Of a stretch of 64,000 nt of DNA, positions 35,886 through 46,984 are shown one piece after another. Positions within the stretch are counted from its first letter, which is position 1. Each line of letters opens with the position of its first letter. The stretch lies in contig CAJJDO010000089.1 of assembly GCA_905183005.1 (NCBI GenBank), forward strand, positions 328,657 through 392,656, given 5' to 3'. The DNA is from Paramecium pentaurelia (taxonomy: Eukaryota; Ciliophora; Oligohymenophorea; Peniculida; Parameciidae). The notes beneath the pieces were generated by a model. The model was not told where the DNA came from. It saw only the letters and a list, made by a program, of their open reading frames with translations, and did no database searches. A program made the position numbers and the translations under genes.

Positions 35886-37566
35886 ATGATTTAAATACTT
35901 TTTGCTACTCAGACAGGAAATTCTGAATTCTATGCTGAAGAAGTAGGTAGACATATATCGAAAGCAATTGTTTCTTCAATTGAGGACTTCGATTTCTTAA
36001 CACTTCCTGAATAGAAGAGAGTGATTTTCATTATATCAACAACAGGAGATGGAGATATGACTAATGATATGATCAAATTTTGGTAGTTTCTTTTGATTAA
36101 AGATTTGCCAAAAGAATCTCTAATCAAACTTGAATTCACTGTTTTTGGACTTGGAGATTCTTCATATCCTAAATTCAATTACGCAGCTAGAAAATTAAGA
36201 AGTCGACTTTTATAATTATCTGCAAAAGAATTTGTACCCAGTTCATTTGGTGATGAATAACATCCTTGTGGTATTGATACAGAATTTGTTATTTGGTTTG
36301 AGAATCTTTTAAAGAAATGTGACACTCAGAACACTATTTCATAATATATAAAAATTGAATAAGATGATATTAATGGATAGTAAAATAATGTTGATTAGTT
36401 TGACTTTAAGTTTATTAATAAAAAAAGGTTGAGTGCTGAGTAGCATAGTAAGGAAACATATTAATTTAATTTTAAATGTAATAAATTATATGAATGTGGT
36501 GATATTTTATGTATAAAACCAAAAAATTAGAATAAATTGGTTTAATAATTTTTAGAATTGCTTAAATTAAATGGAAATAAATGGATTAAATTAGAAGAGC
36601 TGAAATAAAATTAAAAATCAAAGAAGATTCCAAAAATTATATCTATTCATTAATTATTTTCTGAATTGTATAAAATTGATTTATTAATTTTAGTTTGGAT
36701 ATCACATCTCCACCTAATAGATATTTTATCAAATTAATGAGCCAATTTGCAGAAAAAGACATTCATAAATAAAAATTAACTGAAATGTGTGCTTAAACAC
36801 CTGAAGGTTTAGAAGAATATTATAGTTATGTTTATAGAGAAAAGAGAAATGTTTATGAAGTTTTATATGATTTCTAACCATGTGTTATTCCATTAGAATT
36901 ATTAATAGATTCTTTAAAATTAATTAGAGAGAGATAATATTCAATAAGTTCTGCTTATAATGGTGAATAAATAAGTATAACAGTTGCATTAGTATCATAT
37001 ACAACAGGTAAAAATAGACAAATCAAAGGATTTTGCTCAAATTATCTTGAAAATTTGTAATATGATGAATATATAGAGGGTAAAATAATAAAAGGAACTA
37101 TTGGATTTCCAAAACAATTAGAAATTCCAGTAATAATGGTTGGTCCAGGAACTGGAGTGGCTCCATTCATAGGATTTATTGAATAGAGATTAAAATAAGG
37201 AGCAAAAAATAAAGAGAAAACAATTTTATTTTTTGGATCTTGTTATGAATAAAAGGAATTCTATTATAAAGAATTCTTATAAGAATCTCCAATTACTTTA
37301 TTTACAGCATTTAGTAGAGATCAATAAAGAAAGATATATGTATAACATAGAATATTGGAAAGTAGAGATTTAATTAATAAAATTGTAAAGGAAAATGTTT
37401 AGAATGTGATGTACATTTATATATTGATTATGAATTTAGGATTATTGTAACTGGAACATCAAAAAAAATGCCAAATTAAGTTGAGTCAGTTTTTAAAGAA
37501 TGTTTAGGTGAATAAATGGTTTAGGATTTAAAAAAGAGAAAACAATATTTAGTTGAGTGTTGGTGA
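35886..37566 (+). CDS. TAH18: TAH18/NDOR1 NADPH-dependent diflavin oxidoreductase
   Basis: 541 aa, introns of 26 and 29 nt. N-terminal flavodoxin domain: ILFATQTGNSEFYAEEVGR (FMN phosphate loop), STTGDGDMTNDMIKFWQFL and FGLGDSSYPKFNYAARKL. The FAD domain has RYFIKLMSQFA, QYSISSAYNG and KGFCSNYL. The NADPH domain has MVGPGTGVAPFIGFIEQRL, LFFGSCYEQKEFYY and AFSRDQQRKIYVQHRI. All cofactor motifs are intact. The protein passes electrons from NADPH to Dre2/CIAPIN1 in cytosolic iron-sulfur cluster assembly. Length is slightly below the yeast protein (623 aa). Confidence 0.92.
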
Positions 37567-37596
37567 TACATACAGACTTATTAATATAAATTATTT

Positions 37597-38127
37597 TCAC
37601 AAAACCGCAGGGTTCTTATTTAATGGTTATATCAGATCATTTCTTGGTTTAAAATAGTCAATAATGTGGTTTATAGCTCCAATTATCATTACACTTATCC
37701 AGACTACAAAAATGTATGCACAACACATTGTAAATAGTTCAATTTCTCTACATTTAGATTTTGCAGTAAAGAAATGTTGTTTGATTCCATAGAGCATAGA
37801 TATAACATCAAATATAATCACTCCTCCAAAGAAGACAAATGTATTAATTGTAATGCAAACAGCTCCAAATTTTCTAGTACATGTATCTAATAAATTACAT
37901 GCACTCAAAAATTGGATTATGAATATGATTCCATATCTAAAATATTAATATAGCAATTACACAATCAAATTTCCATATAAGATAAAATGAAGAAATCCAA
38001 TTCCTTCAGGATCATTACATTGAAAATCTTCTGTCACTATTTTATCAGCACAAATTGAAAAGACAAGAAATATGAAATTATTCAAATGCACTAAAGAATT
38101 TATATCTAATCTCTATGCCATTTCCAT
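37597..38127 (-). CDS. Four-helix membrane protein of unknown function
   Basis: 176 aa in one exon. Hydrophobic segments are visible at FIFLVFSICA, FHFILYGNLIVQLL-like, FIIQFLSACNLLD / CITINTFVFFGGVIIFDVI and CCAYIFVVWISVMIIGAI, with a short charged end (YFKPRNDLIQPLNKNPAV). The overall look is tetraspan. Its start is 18 bp beyond the stop of the cyclin gene on the same strand. Confidence 0.75.
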
Positions 38128-38145
38128 TATATTATATTTATATAA

Positions 38146-38671
38146 TCATAGTTATGCATATTTCATCAATTTTTCCTTGTAATAGTAGTATTGATTTTAA
38201 CTAACGAATAGTTAGTAATCTAACAGTGTTAATAGTTCCTATTCCAAAGAGTTTAGCTCTTAAAGTGTTATCCCCCCAACTCTAGAATAGTAATCATTCT
38301 TGTAATAGTCATCATCGTTGTATTTTATGCTCAAAAGTATGCAAGCTAACATAAATCTATAGTTTATATATAAATTTCAACCTATGAACACAATAACTAT
38401 TTATAACAACATCTGAATTCATCTCCTGTACTCTATCTATATAAATTAACGCCAATATGAAACACTCATTGCTGCAATAAGAGTATATCTTAATACGTTC
38501 GATATACTTGTATATAGTAATTTATGGTTTTTTATTGGTGTGAAAGACTGTTTAAATTGGACTTTCTATTATGTCTGTCTCTTAGACAATTTCATCTAAA
38601 ACCTTTGCTATTGCATAAATAATATTATCTTCTAGGGATTCCTCCAATCCTCTTTCCATAACAACACTCAT
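38146..38671 (-). CDS. Pho80-like (P/U-type) cyclin
   Basis: 166 aa, one 25-nt intron within the cyclin box. The sequence KYIERIKIYSYCSNECFIL, ALIYIDRVQ, VINSYCVHRF, MLACILLSIKYNDDDYYKND, YYSRVGGITLQELNSLEQEL and LLDYQLFVSQ covers a single cyclin box of the PCL/Pho80/cyclin-U group, including the Y-x-x-V-G-G-I motif. Such cyclins bind a Pho85/CDK5-like kinase. The N-terminal 40 residues are acidic. Start chosen at MSVVMERG; an upstream ATG in the same frame would add AT-rich sequence. Confidence 0.9.
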
Positions 38672-39548
38672 TTTTCCCAAAAGATATATATATGTGTATA
38701 AATTATATATATTATTTAATATTAAATTATGATATGATATTAAAACTTTGATAACAGATAATTCTGTCAAATTAATCAAATATTAAACTAGTTAAATATA
38801 TGCCTTATAATTTTTAAGCTTAAGAAATCTTAATTTTACTATATATTAGAATAATTAAAATCTTCTAAAATTGATATGCATTAATTAACTACCAAACTTA
38901 ATTTTAATTACTATACTTACATCAATCATATCGCATTTTGATATAATTTTATTTCAATAATATGAGATTAAGAAGCTGTATAAAATTTTTATATTCTCAA
39001 TACAAATTATAGAACCATTAAAATTATTTTATATTTTTATTTTAGATTGTTCTTTCTTATATCGTAAAGATCATTTTAATTTCAATTACATTAAATTCAT
39101 TGAAGAATAAGTTTAGATCGAACTTCTAACAAATAAAATCATCTTTAAAATTGATTTTGCATTCAACTAATAATGAAAATTTTCAGTTCAGTAGAGAAAT
39201 ACAATTTCAAGGAACAATATTATTTATTTCTTAAATTTACCTTTAAATGGGTTGTAGATGTATGAAAGAAAAGAATAAAAAAAATGACTTGGTTAGTGAG
39301 TTTGTACCTAGTCTTATATTAAAATCAGATAATAAGGTAACTGGAATTATTGCCCTAAATTGTTCAGATAAAGATTAAAAAGATGTAAAAAGGGTTTAGA
39401 TTAAATATTAGAAAAGTTTGTCAATATGATTATGACATTTATTTTATTTATATTGTTTATATTATACACAAATTTAGTATGAAAAATCTTTTGTAATTTT
39501 CTATTCAATTTTTAACATTTATATATATATATAAGGAAGTTTAATGAA
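38672..39548. other. AT-rich intergenic region with one small ORF
   Basis: About 880 bp. The only coding-like element is a 60-aa frame on the plus strand at 39247-39429, starting MGCRCMKEKNKKNDL, which has the Gly2/Cys3/Cys5 arrangement of a myristoylated and palmitoylated N-terminus. It might be a small lipid-anchored protein or a first exon. The rest shows no gene or repeat. Confidence 0.35.
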
Positions 39549-40966
39549 TCAATTGATTTTTAGAGATAAAATGCCTTAAAATGGATTCTTGAAGTTATAA
39601 TAAACTGAATGATAATGTAACAAATTATGTTTTATTTCTAAATCCTGATTTTCTAATTCCATTAATTAAAGCTAATCTTTTATTGGCATAATATCATCAT
39701 TAATTATAAATGCATCAAAAGTTGAAAGTTTGTTTTATTTCTTTTAAGATTATACACTTGAATCAGAATTTAAAAAATCAACCTATACACTTTAATGACT
39801 TCCAAAAGAGTGTTACATACTACTTGATTGTTGACTATTGAAACAGGAAGAGGCATTTGAGTCAACATGAAAAGTAATTGTATGAAGATGTCTTGAACTC
39901 ATTTTGTCAGCAGATCTACAATATATTAAATAAAATACAGTTTTATATGCTAAACACTATCATATTTATTTTATTTCTAATTATTATTATTATTTTTTTT
40001 ATCTTAAATAGTTTTCGAATTAACAAATTAAGTATTTGACCAATCAAAGATCATATATTATTTATGATTAATTTTCAACTAAAAAATAGACTTTAGTTTT
40101 TAATAATTTGGAATTTATTGATGATTTAATTATGCTACTTAAGTCATATAACTAAATTTTTATTTTTATTATTACTTTAATAATTATTAAGGACAACCTT
40201 CACAAATTTCTTATGGTTTTATTTCATATTTTAATTAACCAATTCTTTCTAAACGATCATTTTCACTTTTCTCATAATTAGACCATGGTAATTTCTGTTT
40301 TAGAAGATATATCAAAACATAACCTAAAGATTCTAAATCATCTCTTTTAGATTGCTCTAAACCTCTATGAGCAGTTACACTAGCATATCTACTGGTTCCA
40401 ATAAATGGAATTTTGGCTTTACTTTATTTCTTACTTTTTACAAAATCTTTTGCAATTCCAAAATCAATTAAATAAATTTAATCTGAATGACTTTTACCCA
40501 ATATATTTTCTGGTTTTAAATCTCTATGAATTATATTCCTTAAAAATAACCTTATTAATATACTTTTTATGAATATTTTCTAAAATTTCTATCATTTATT
40601 AAGCAATGTTAAAAATACATTCAATTGAAAATTTCTTATTTTTTTTCAAGAAATAAATTAAATCAAATCCAAGCATCTTAGTTATCATTACTTAAAGCTC
40701 CTTATATTTTCCATACCATAGTAATTAGGGTACTTATGGAATACCTCTTAATTTCTTCAAAATTTCTACCTATCAATAATTTTTCAACTAACCTCTCTCT
40801 CTAAACTTAAGAAATTCTACATTTCTTATTTTTCAACTTTAATTGCCACTTTCATTCCACTCTCTATATTTTTCCCTATATACACTTTACCAAAGGAACC
40901 TTAAGATAGAAGTTTCTTAACTTTGTATATATCCCCTATCATATCACCTTGTTGCAATTCGTACAT
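39549..40966 (-). CDS. Divergent casein kinase 1 (CK1)-family kinase with C-terminal extension
   Basis: 448 aa, introns of 23 nt, 40539-40563 (AAG acceptor) and 23 nt. Kinase features: GDIYKVKKLLSQGSFGKVYI, VAIKVE, IHRDLKPEN, IDFGIAKDF, the CK1-type segment FIGTSRYASVTAHRGLEQSK (in place of APE), RDDLESLGYVLIYLL and LPWSNY. The end of the catalytic domain matches CK1 (IPNYQKLKSIF, then FDWSN). An Asn run follows. The third intron then fuses the frame to what looks like a separate 117-aa ORF (MSSRHLHTITFHVDSN), so the extension is part of the kinase. Confidence 0.87.
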
Positions 40967-41662
40967 TACAATATTTTCAAAAATTAATATTATTATATAT
41001 TATATAAAGTGTCCTTTAATGAAATGAAATTAATAAAATAATTAAAAAATCAAAATGATGGCTTAAATTAATATGAAATATAGACTTATTTAATTAATCA
41101 TATTATTATTATTATGATTTATAAGATATCAAAAATTATGTTAATATCTCAATAAGATTGACAAAATTAATTAAGTTTTAGTTTTTGTTTGAATTTACTT
41201 AAAATTTTATGAATGTTATATTATTTATCCTCTATTTCATTTCCAAATAAAGAAAAATAAAATTACTCAAACATCAGATAATTAATAGAATAAAACAAAT
41301 TTGAGTGGATGCAGAAAGAATTTATGAATTAGTCAATACCTACGAAATGAAATTTATTAAAAAATATATTAATTTTTTTATTAAGTAGTAAGAGATCTAA
41401 ATAACAAAATAATTAATTAGAATAACTAAAAACTAATAAGTAGGTTTTTAATTAATATTTCAGAAGTATATTTAAGAAACACACTTTTAATTCTTTGTAT
41501 TATTAGTCTAATAGATTATTATTATTAAATGAATTCATATAATTATTTAAAAAATATTTTAAGAGTTTAATAAAGTTTCTATTATTAGCATAATTCAAAA
41601 AATTGTTAGAATTATTTATAATTCATAATAATCAACTAAATAAATTTGATAATCCATTAAGA
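40967..41662. other. AT-rich intergenic region
   Basis: Upstream of the CK1 gene. Very AT-rich; overlapping TGA-free frames exist in 41290-41660 on the plus strand (one includes ERIYELVNTYEMKFI), but none gives a consistent gene. No RNA gene recognised. Confidence 0.35.
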
Positions 41663-42080
41663 ATGAATTATAATAGGTCTTCATCGAAAGAAGTGAACCC
41701 TCTAAGTAAAAATTCATCGCAAGGTGTTGTAATCAATTCTAAATAAAATTCTAGTTGATTTAATAATACTGCTTTAAATCCAAATTTACTTTCAGTAATC
41801 AATTCTTCATTCTCTTATTCCCAATTATTCAATAACACTCCCTTTTAGCTAAATTATTTTAATTCCTCAACACAAACAATAGGGAGTAATTAAGTTTTGT
41901 ATACCTTTCCCAAAAACTATTATTTAATAGTTTTAAAAGAGCGAGGTTCTATTGAATAAAATTTTAATGATGTTAAAATAAAGTTTGGTAAATATAAAAT
42001 AAAATTTTCAAAACTAATAACATTAATAAATAACAATACTTAATTGAAAAAGATAATTGAGTTTATAAGTGATCTTTTAT
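41663..42080 (+). pseudogene. Ser/Asn-rich coding-like frame interrupted by TGA
   Basis: Frame from ATG 41663: MNYNRSSSKEVNPLSKNSS, then TGA at 41756-41758, then in the same frame NTALNPNLLSVINSSFSYSQ, STQTIGSNQVLYTFPKNYY and FNDVKIKFGKYKI. The composition on both sides of the TGA is coding-like (Ser, Thr, Pro, Gly). It overlaps the uncertain 3' end of the minus-strand VHS-like gene. It may be a pseudogene, a stop with readthrough, or an artefact of antisense sequence. Confidence 0.25.
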
Positions 42081-44131
42081 TTTAGCTTCTCTAATAAATT
42101 CATACAATATTTATTATTATGATTACAACAACACACTCTTTAAATCCTTATTAACCCATACATTTTTATTATAATTGATAATTTATACCTAAACAGGCTT
42201 TAGTTCTTTATTTTTAATACTTAAAGTAGTAGATATATATTCTTATTGATTATTACCATATAAAATTTATTATCTTGATTTAATTTCAACTTTATTTGAT
42301 TAAAATAAGATTGCTAATTAATTTATACTTGCTTTCTTAAAATTAATAATATTAGTGCTATTCAATTAAAGTTGAAATTAATTTCTATTAATTTAAATAC
42401 CTCTGAATTATTTTTTACCATTTACTCTATAATATTCTGATGCAGTTTTATGAGGATAAATGAGTTATGAAACATCTCTTGATTAATTTGATTTTGTTAT
42501 TTGAGATTATGGTTTTATATATAAAGCTTAAGATTAAAGATCAGGATCTTTAAAATTGTAAAATGCAAAATTCTAATTTTAATAGTCATCCTAATAATCA
42601 ATTTCTCTATTAACACTATCAGCATTTCTACTTTAATTTGCTGATTATAAATTATTATATTCAATAGATAATTATCTTAATTTTTGATTTTCTTATTTTA
42701 ATAAAAAATATTTGCTATCTAAATCATCATACTTTTTCTTTAAATTCATAAAATCTAATTAATTACAAGCCTAACCACTTTTTTATTAATATATTTTTTG
42801 TTATTCCAATAACAAATTTCTTTCTACTCTTAAATTCTCAAGTTCTTCTTACAAATTTTAAAATCCAATTTAAGATTCAATAGGTATTTCTTATTATTAT
42901 TATCCTACTTTTACTTAAGATGAAATAATTTATTATTTTGATTATTCAAGTAATACTTAATAATGCTAAATTTATTATTGCATCTCTAATAAATTATCTT
43001 AATAATATTGATATTCATCTTATTGTTTTTATTTTAATGACTTAATTTCTAATTAAAGTTTTTGATTTTCAGTTTACTTTTGATTGTTTTCATTACTTAA
43101 TCTTTCATTTATTTGTACTTGATGTTACAACTCTGATCTCATATTTGCAATTACATTTTCATTTTAATTTATAATTTATTTCAAATTCTCAATCATAAAT
43201 TTATCTTCATTCTTTTCTAGATAAATTTGTGATTACTTTTATTTTTGATCATTTTCAGAATTGATAATTTATTAAGGTGGCTTTTGAATTTTTGATGCTT
43301 ATTGATTTTAAATAGAAGGAACTTCTTATTAAAATTGTGATTTAGAATTCTTTAAATATTACTATCTTAATTATTAATAACTAAGATTTCCTCCTTGATA
43401 ATCTTGATATGACATTATAAAATCCTCTACAAATTCATTTTAAACATCTAAAAGTAATAAATCTTCCACTTAAGCATTAATTGTTGCTAATTCATTAATA
43501 ACTGCATTATTTTCATCCTTATTGATATTAAGTAAATTTATGAGTTATTATTGAAGTTCTTAAGCTTTCATTTAAATTTATTATGTTTCATCTAAAGGAG
43601 TAGGAGTCGCTTATACTTTAGGTATATGCTTTTCAATTTCTTCTGGCTTAAAGTAATTAATTTAGGGTAAATATCCATTTTCTTTGATTAAATTTTTTTC
43701 ATAAATAGCAAATTCAGGAAACCATTTAGACCATACTTGTATGCAATCTAATGCTAAACGATGATAACTTGCTCCATATTATTCAATAGTCTTATCATGT
43801 TCTGGGTTTTTGAAATAGGTGGCTCCTCTTGTATCATCTATATCTTTGATTCTGTATATAGCAACTTAATAGATATAATCCATTAAATGTTATTTGACTT
43901 TGAATTTAAAATTTTCATTAAATTTTTCCATACAATCTTTAACTATCTTTAATCCAAAAAGACATTCCTTTGGAGGATATTTTTCATTCATAATCTTTTT
44001 CATTGCTTATATCAATTAATCCATGGTTTATCTAAATGTTAATATTATTATTACTCATCATTTAATTCAATTAACTCTTCTAATTCTTTTCTGAATTTCT
44101 TATCACCTAATTATGATATAAATTGTTCCAT
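41829..44131 (-). CDS. VHS/ENTH-like domain protein with coiled coil
   Basis: Start MEQFISQLGDKKFRKELEEL; a 23-nt intron follows residue 26. Residues 27-150 are helical and resemble a VHS/ENTH solenoid (DQLIQAMKKIMNEKYPPKEC, LFGLKIVKDCMEKFNENFKF, YHRLALDCIQVWSKWFPEFA). A GAT-like helical segment (NNAVINELATINAQVEDLLL) and about 250 residues of Gln-rich coiled coil follow. This is the layout of TOM1/GGA-like ubiquitin-sorting adaptors, proposed with moderate confidence. The frame is open to TGA at 41829 (759 aa), but the part beyond about 42300 is AT-rich and doubtful, so the real 3' end may be earlier. Confidence 0.68.
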
Positions 44132-44260
44132 AATAAAAATTTATTTTAATTTTAAGAAGCATTAATTAAATATAGAAATATGAATAGCTATATACTCAAA
44201 TCTATTCATAAGATCAATATAAAAGGAGTAAGATATGATAAATAATATTATAATTGATAT

Positions 44261-45246
44261 TCAATTTTTCCCTTTAAATTATTCTAGAATATATAATTAT
44301 TAGTTTACAATCTTCACTTTGCATTTAGGAACCTTATTGAGAAGCCATTTTGGACATTTTTGATGTTACAAAAATAGAAGTTGTATTCTTAAAATCTTTG
44401 TCAATTCTTTATAATTCTTAAAGTTATTTTCCTTCTAATTCTTTTTTTACATTATTGTATTTTTAAATTAATCTATTATTAACAAAAAATCTACTTTTCT
44501 TCTTCTCCTTTTTTAATTTTTCTTTATTCATCTTATGCATTTTCAATTCTTTAATTTAATACATTAGTTTCATTATTTTATTTTATCTTTTATTAAGAAA
44601 GGAGATTCTTAATTTTATTGTTCCTCATTAAAGTCCACTTCTCTTATTCTTCTTTCTAAAGCTATGCTATTCTAGATTATATTTTATGTGCTTCCAAATA
44701 TCTAAGGTAAATATAAATATGTTACTCTTCTTATCTTGCTAATTATTCTTCAGTCTTTTTAAGACTCAATAATTCTGCAGAATCTTTTGGAGTTTATGGA
44801 ATAGAACCTTCTAAATCTTATAGGAATTACTGCATTTCATCTTCTTATTTTTGTTATAATTCATTTTTAAGTTTTTAAGCATCTTATTCAAATTCTTATA
44901 TTTTTTCATCCCAAAAAGCATTAAAATTTTACATTTCTTCTTAATGTGATTTAGTTAGTTCATATTTCTAAAATATATGAATTATAAATTCACTTCTTAT
45001 TCATGTCTGTCTCTTATATCTAATTTAGTTTTAGATTCGTATTTAATTTTTAGTTCTTTCAATCTTTATTTTGCACAATCTGCTTCCAAATATTTACCTG
45101 CTCTCTCACAAGCTTTTTAATGATCAAAAAGTATTTTCCTATCCATAATTTCAAATAATGTACATATACTCTTCAAGATTTTCTGTCTCTGGAGGTAATG
45201 TATTCATTTTTGCAGTAGATGGTCTAACTCCGCGATAATTATACAT
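44261..45246 (-). CDS. Coiled-coil protein, about 290 aa
   Basis: Starts MYNYRGVRPSTAKMNTLPPE. Introns of 31, 26, 22 and 25 nt are needed to keep the frame; a further 24-nt segment (HIYIYL region) may be a fifth, in-frame intron, so the length is 285 or 293 aa. Most of the protein is charged coiled coil (DHQKACERAGKYLEADCAKQ, HEQEKYELTKSHQEEMQNF, DFKNTTSIFVTSKMSKMAS). The RKILFDHQKACERAGKYLEA segment recalls UVR-like/EF-hand-less helical hairpins seen in ciliary proteins. No firm family. Confidence 0.7.
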
Positions 45247-45325
45247 TTTGGAACAATAAAAATTTTATTTAATGTTATGATTAAAATAATAAAAATTTAT
45301 ATATTTAAATCAAATAATATTAATA

Positions 45326-46203
45326 ATGTAAAAGTTTAATGGAGTTCGATCATTAGTGAATCTAACTAAATTCAAAGCAAGTGATCACCATCTAAAAGCT
45401 ACTCATCATCAACCAAATAGACCAGATTTAATGACTAAAGTTGATATTGATAAATATAGAGTCTTCATTAACATGCATCCAGAAGCAAGAGAAAGATTTT
45501 TTGCTACTTACACATGGTTACCTAAAATCACACCGTATTTCATTATTCAATTATTTAATTTAGACTATATAATTCAACTATTGCCAAATATATTGCAACT
45601 TCATTCTCAAGTGTATAAGCTGAAGCTGTTTCTGATGTCTATTTCCCACCTAAAGTAATACATCCATTCATTCCCTTTAGCTTCATGAAAATGGCATTAA
45701 TATTTATACCTCATATAGATTCGGAAAAGCCTTTAGATATGGCAGATCTTTAGAAATTGTGGGAGGAATCTTCTTCTTAACTACTAAATATCCCATCTAT
45801 TATGCTCTTGTTGCCCTTTTTGGCTACACTGTAGGATTCAATGTACAAACTAATTATAAATATTAGGCCTACTTCTATGAACTCACAAGAAGAACAGTTA
45901 TCAGAATGGATTTATTACCTCATACACATTAAATTGTATGTCAAAAAGTTGGTGCCTTTGGATAAGTGATCACTAAATTGCATCAAATATCTGATTTGGA
46001 ACATGTTAATTTTTCAGAACAAGAAACAAAAGGTAATCTTTATTCATATTAATATTAATTTAGAGAATTACTTTTGGAATCTCCATTACCATAAATTAGA
46101 TAGAAATCTAATCTTCAAAGATAAATCAACTGGAGAATATCTCACTTTTGACAGTGAAGGATGGTGGGATAGATAAGCCTTAGAGCATGAATTGCTTAAT
46201 TGA
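45326..46203 (+). CDS. Single-pass membrane protein, 263 aa, unknown function
   Basis: Three introns of 29, 26 and 31 nt. The N-terminal half is soluble with HPEARERFFATYTWLPKITP, then AKYIATSFSSVQAEAVSDVY and FGKAFRYGRSLEIVGGIFFL. One hydrophobic segment follows (YYALVALFGYTVGFNV), then a soluble tail: HQIVCQKVGAFGQVITKLHQ, DRNLIFKDKSTGEYL and FDSEGWWDRQALEHELL. It could be a mitochondrial inner-membrane protein (TMEM186/TMEM70-like layout), but this is a guess from layout only. Confidence 0.72.
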
Positions 46204-46984
46204 TTATGATCAAAAATACAATAATTCAATAAAAAAATTATATATCACCAAATCCAATCGATTTAATCTAATCATTTTTTATATAGATTTGATAAATAAA
46301 TATATATATAGTATTTGTTTATTGTTAGAATTTAAAAAATTATAAGGATATTTATTATAAATAACATTCATGTAATTGTATTAATATTTAATTCTTGAAA
46401 GAGGATACTTCATTATTTACAATTATAATTTTAATTAATCATTTTTCATATTAAATCTATTAAGTTTGATGATTTTTATATATTCTTTAATATAAAGCAA
46501 TTCTTTAAAATTTCTATTAATAAATTATTCAAATTTTATTACTATTTAGATTATACTATATTAAAAATACTTTTAAATATATACATATATAACGATAATC
46601 AAAAAGTATATGATTTCACATAATAAAAAATTCTCTCAATTTCCTTATATATTACTATAAATTTGGTTATAATTAACTAAATTAAGAATCATTATAATAT
46701 TTCTTAGGTTAAATTTTTTTATTTTCAAACATGTTAAGAAAATATTAGATTTTTACTATGAATTTGCTAATTCAAATCAAATTTAACAAATGGGTTTTGA
46801 TTATAGCAACTTAATTATTAAATGGCTTAAATGTCTATTATAATTAATAGATTATTTATGAATTGTATTCCTATTTTTAATTTGATTTATGAAGCTTAGG
46901 GTATTCTATTTAATTATATAAGGCTCTTTCAATATTAATATATATACACATTGATATAAAATCTTAATTTATTATTTAAATTAA
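46204..46984. other. AT-rich intergenic region
   Basis: About 780 bp between two plus-strand genes, with long A/T runs and no coding-like frame, RNA gene or repeat that I can see. It contains the SF3B1 promoter. Confidence 0.5.

Noticed and set aside
39549..39902. Separate small gene in an operon-like ATGA overlap with the CK1 kinase
   Set aside because: A standard micro-intron joins it in phase to the kinase frame; operons are not expected here.
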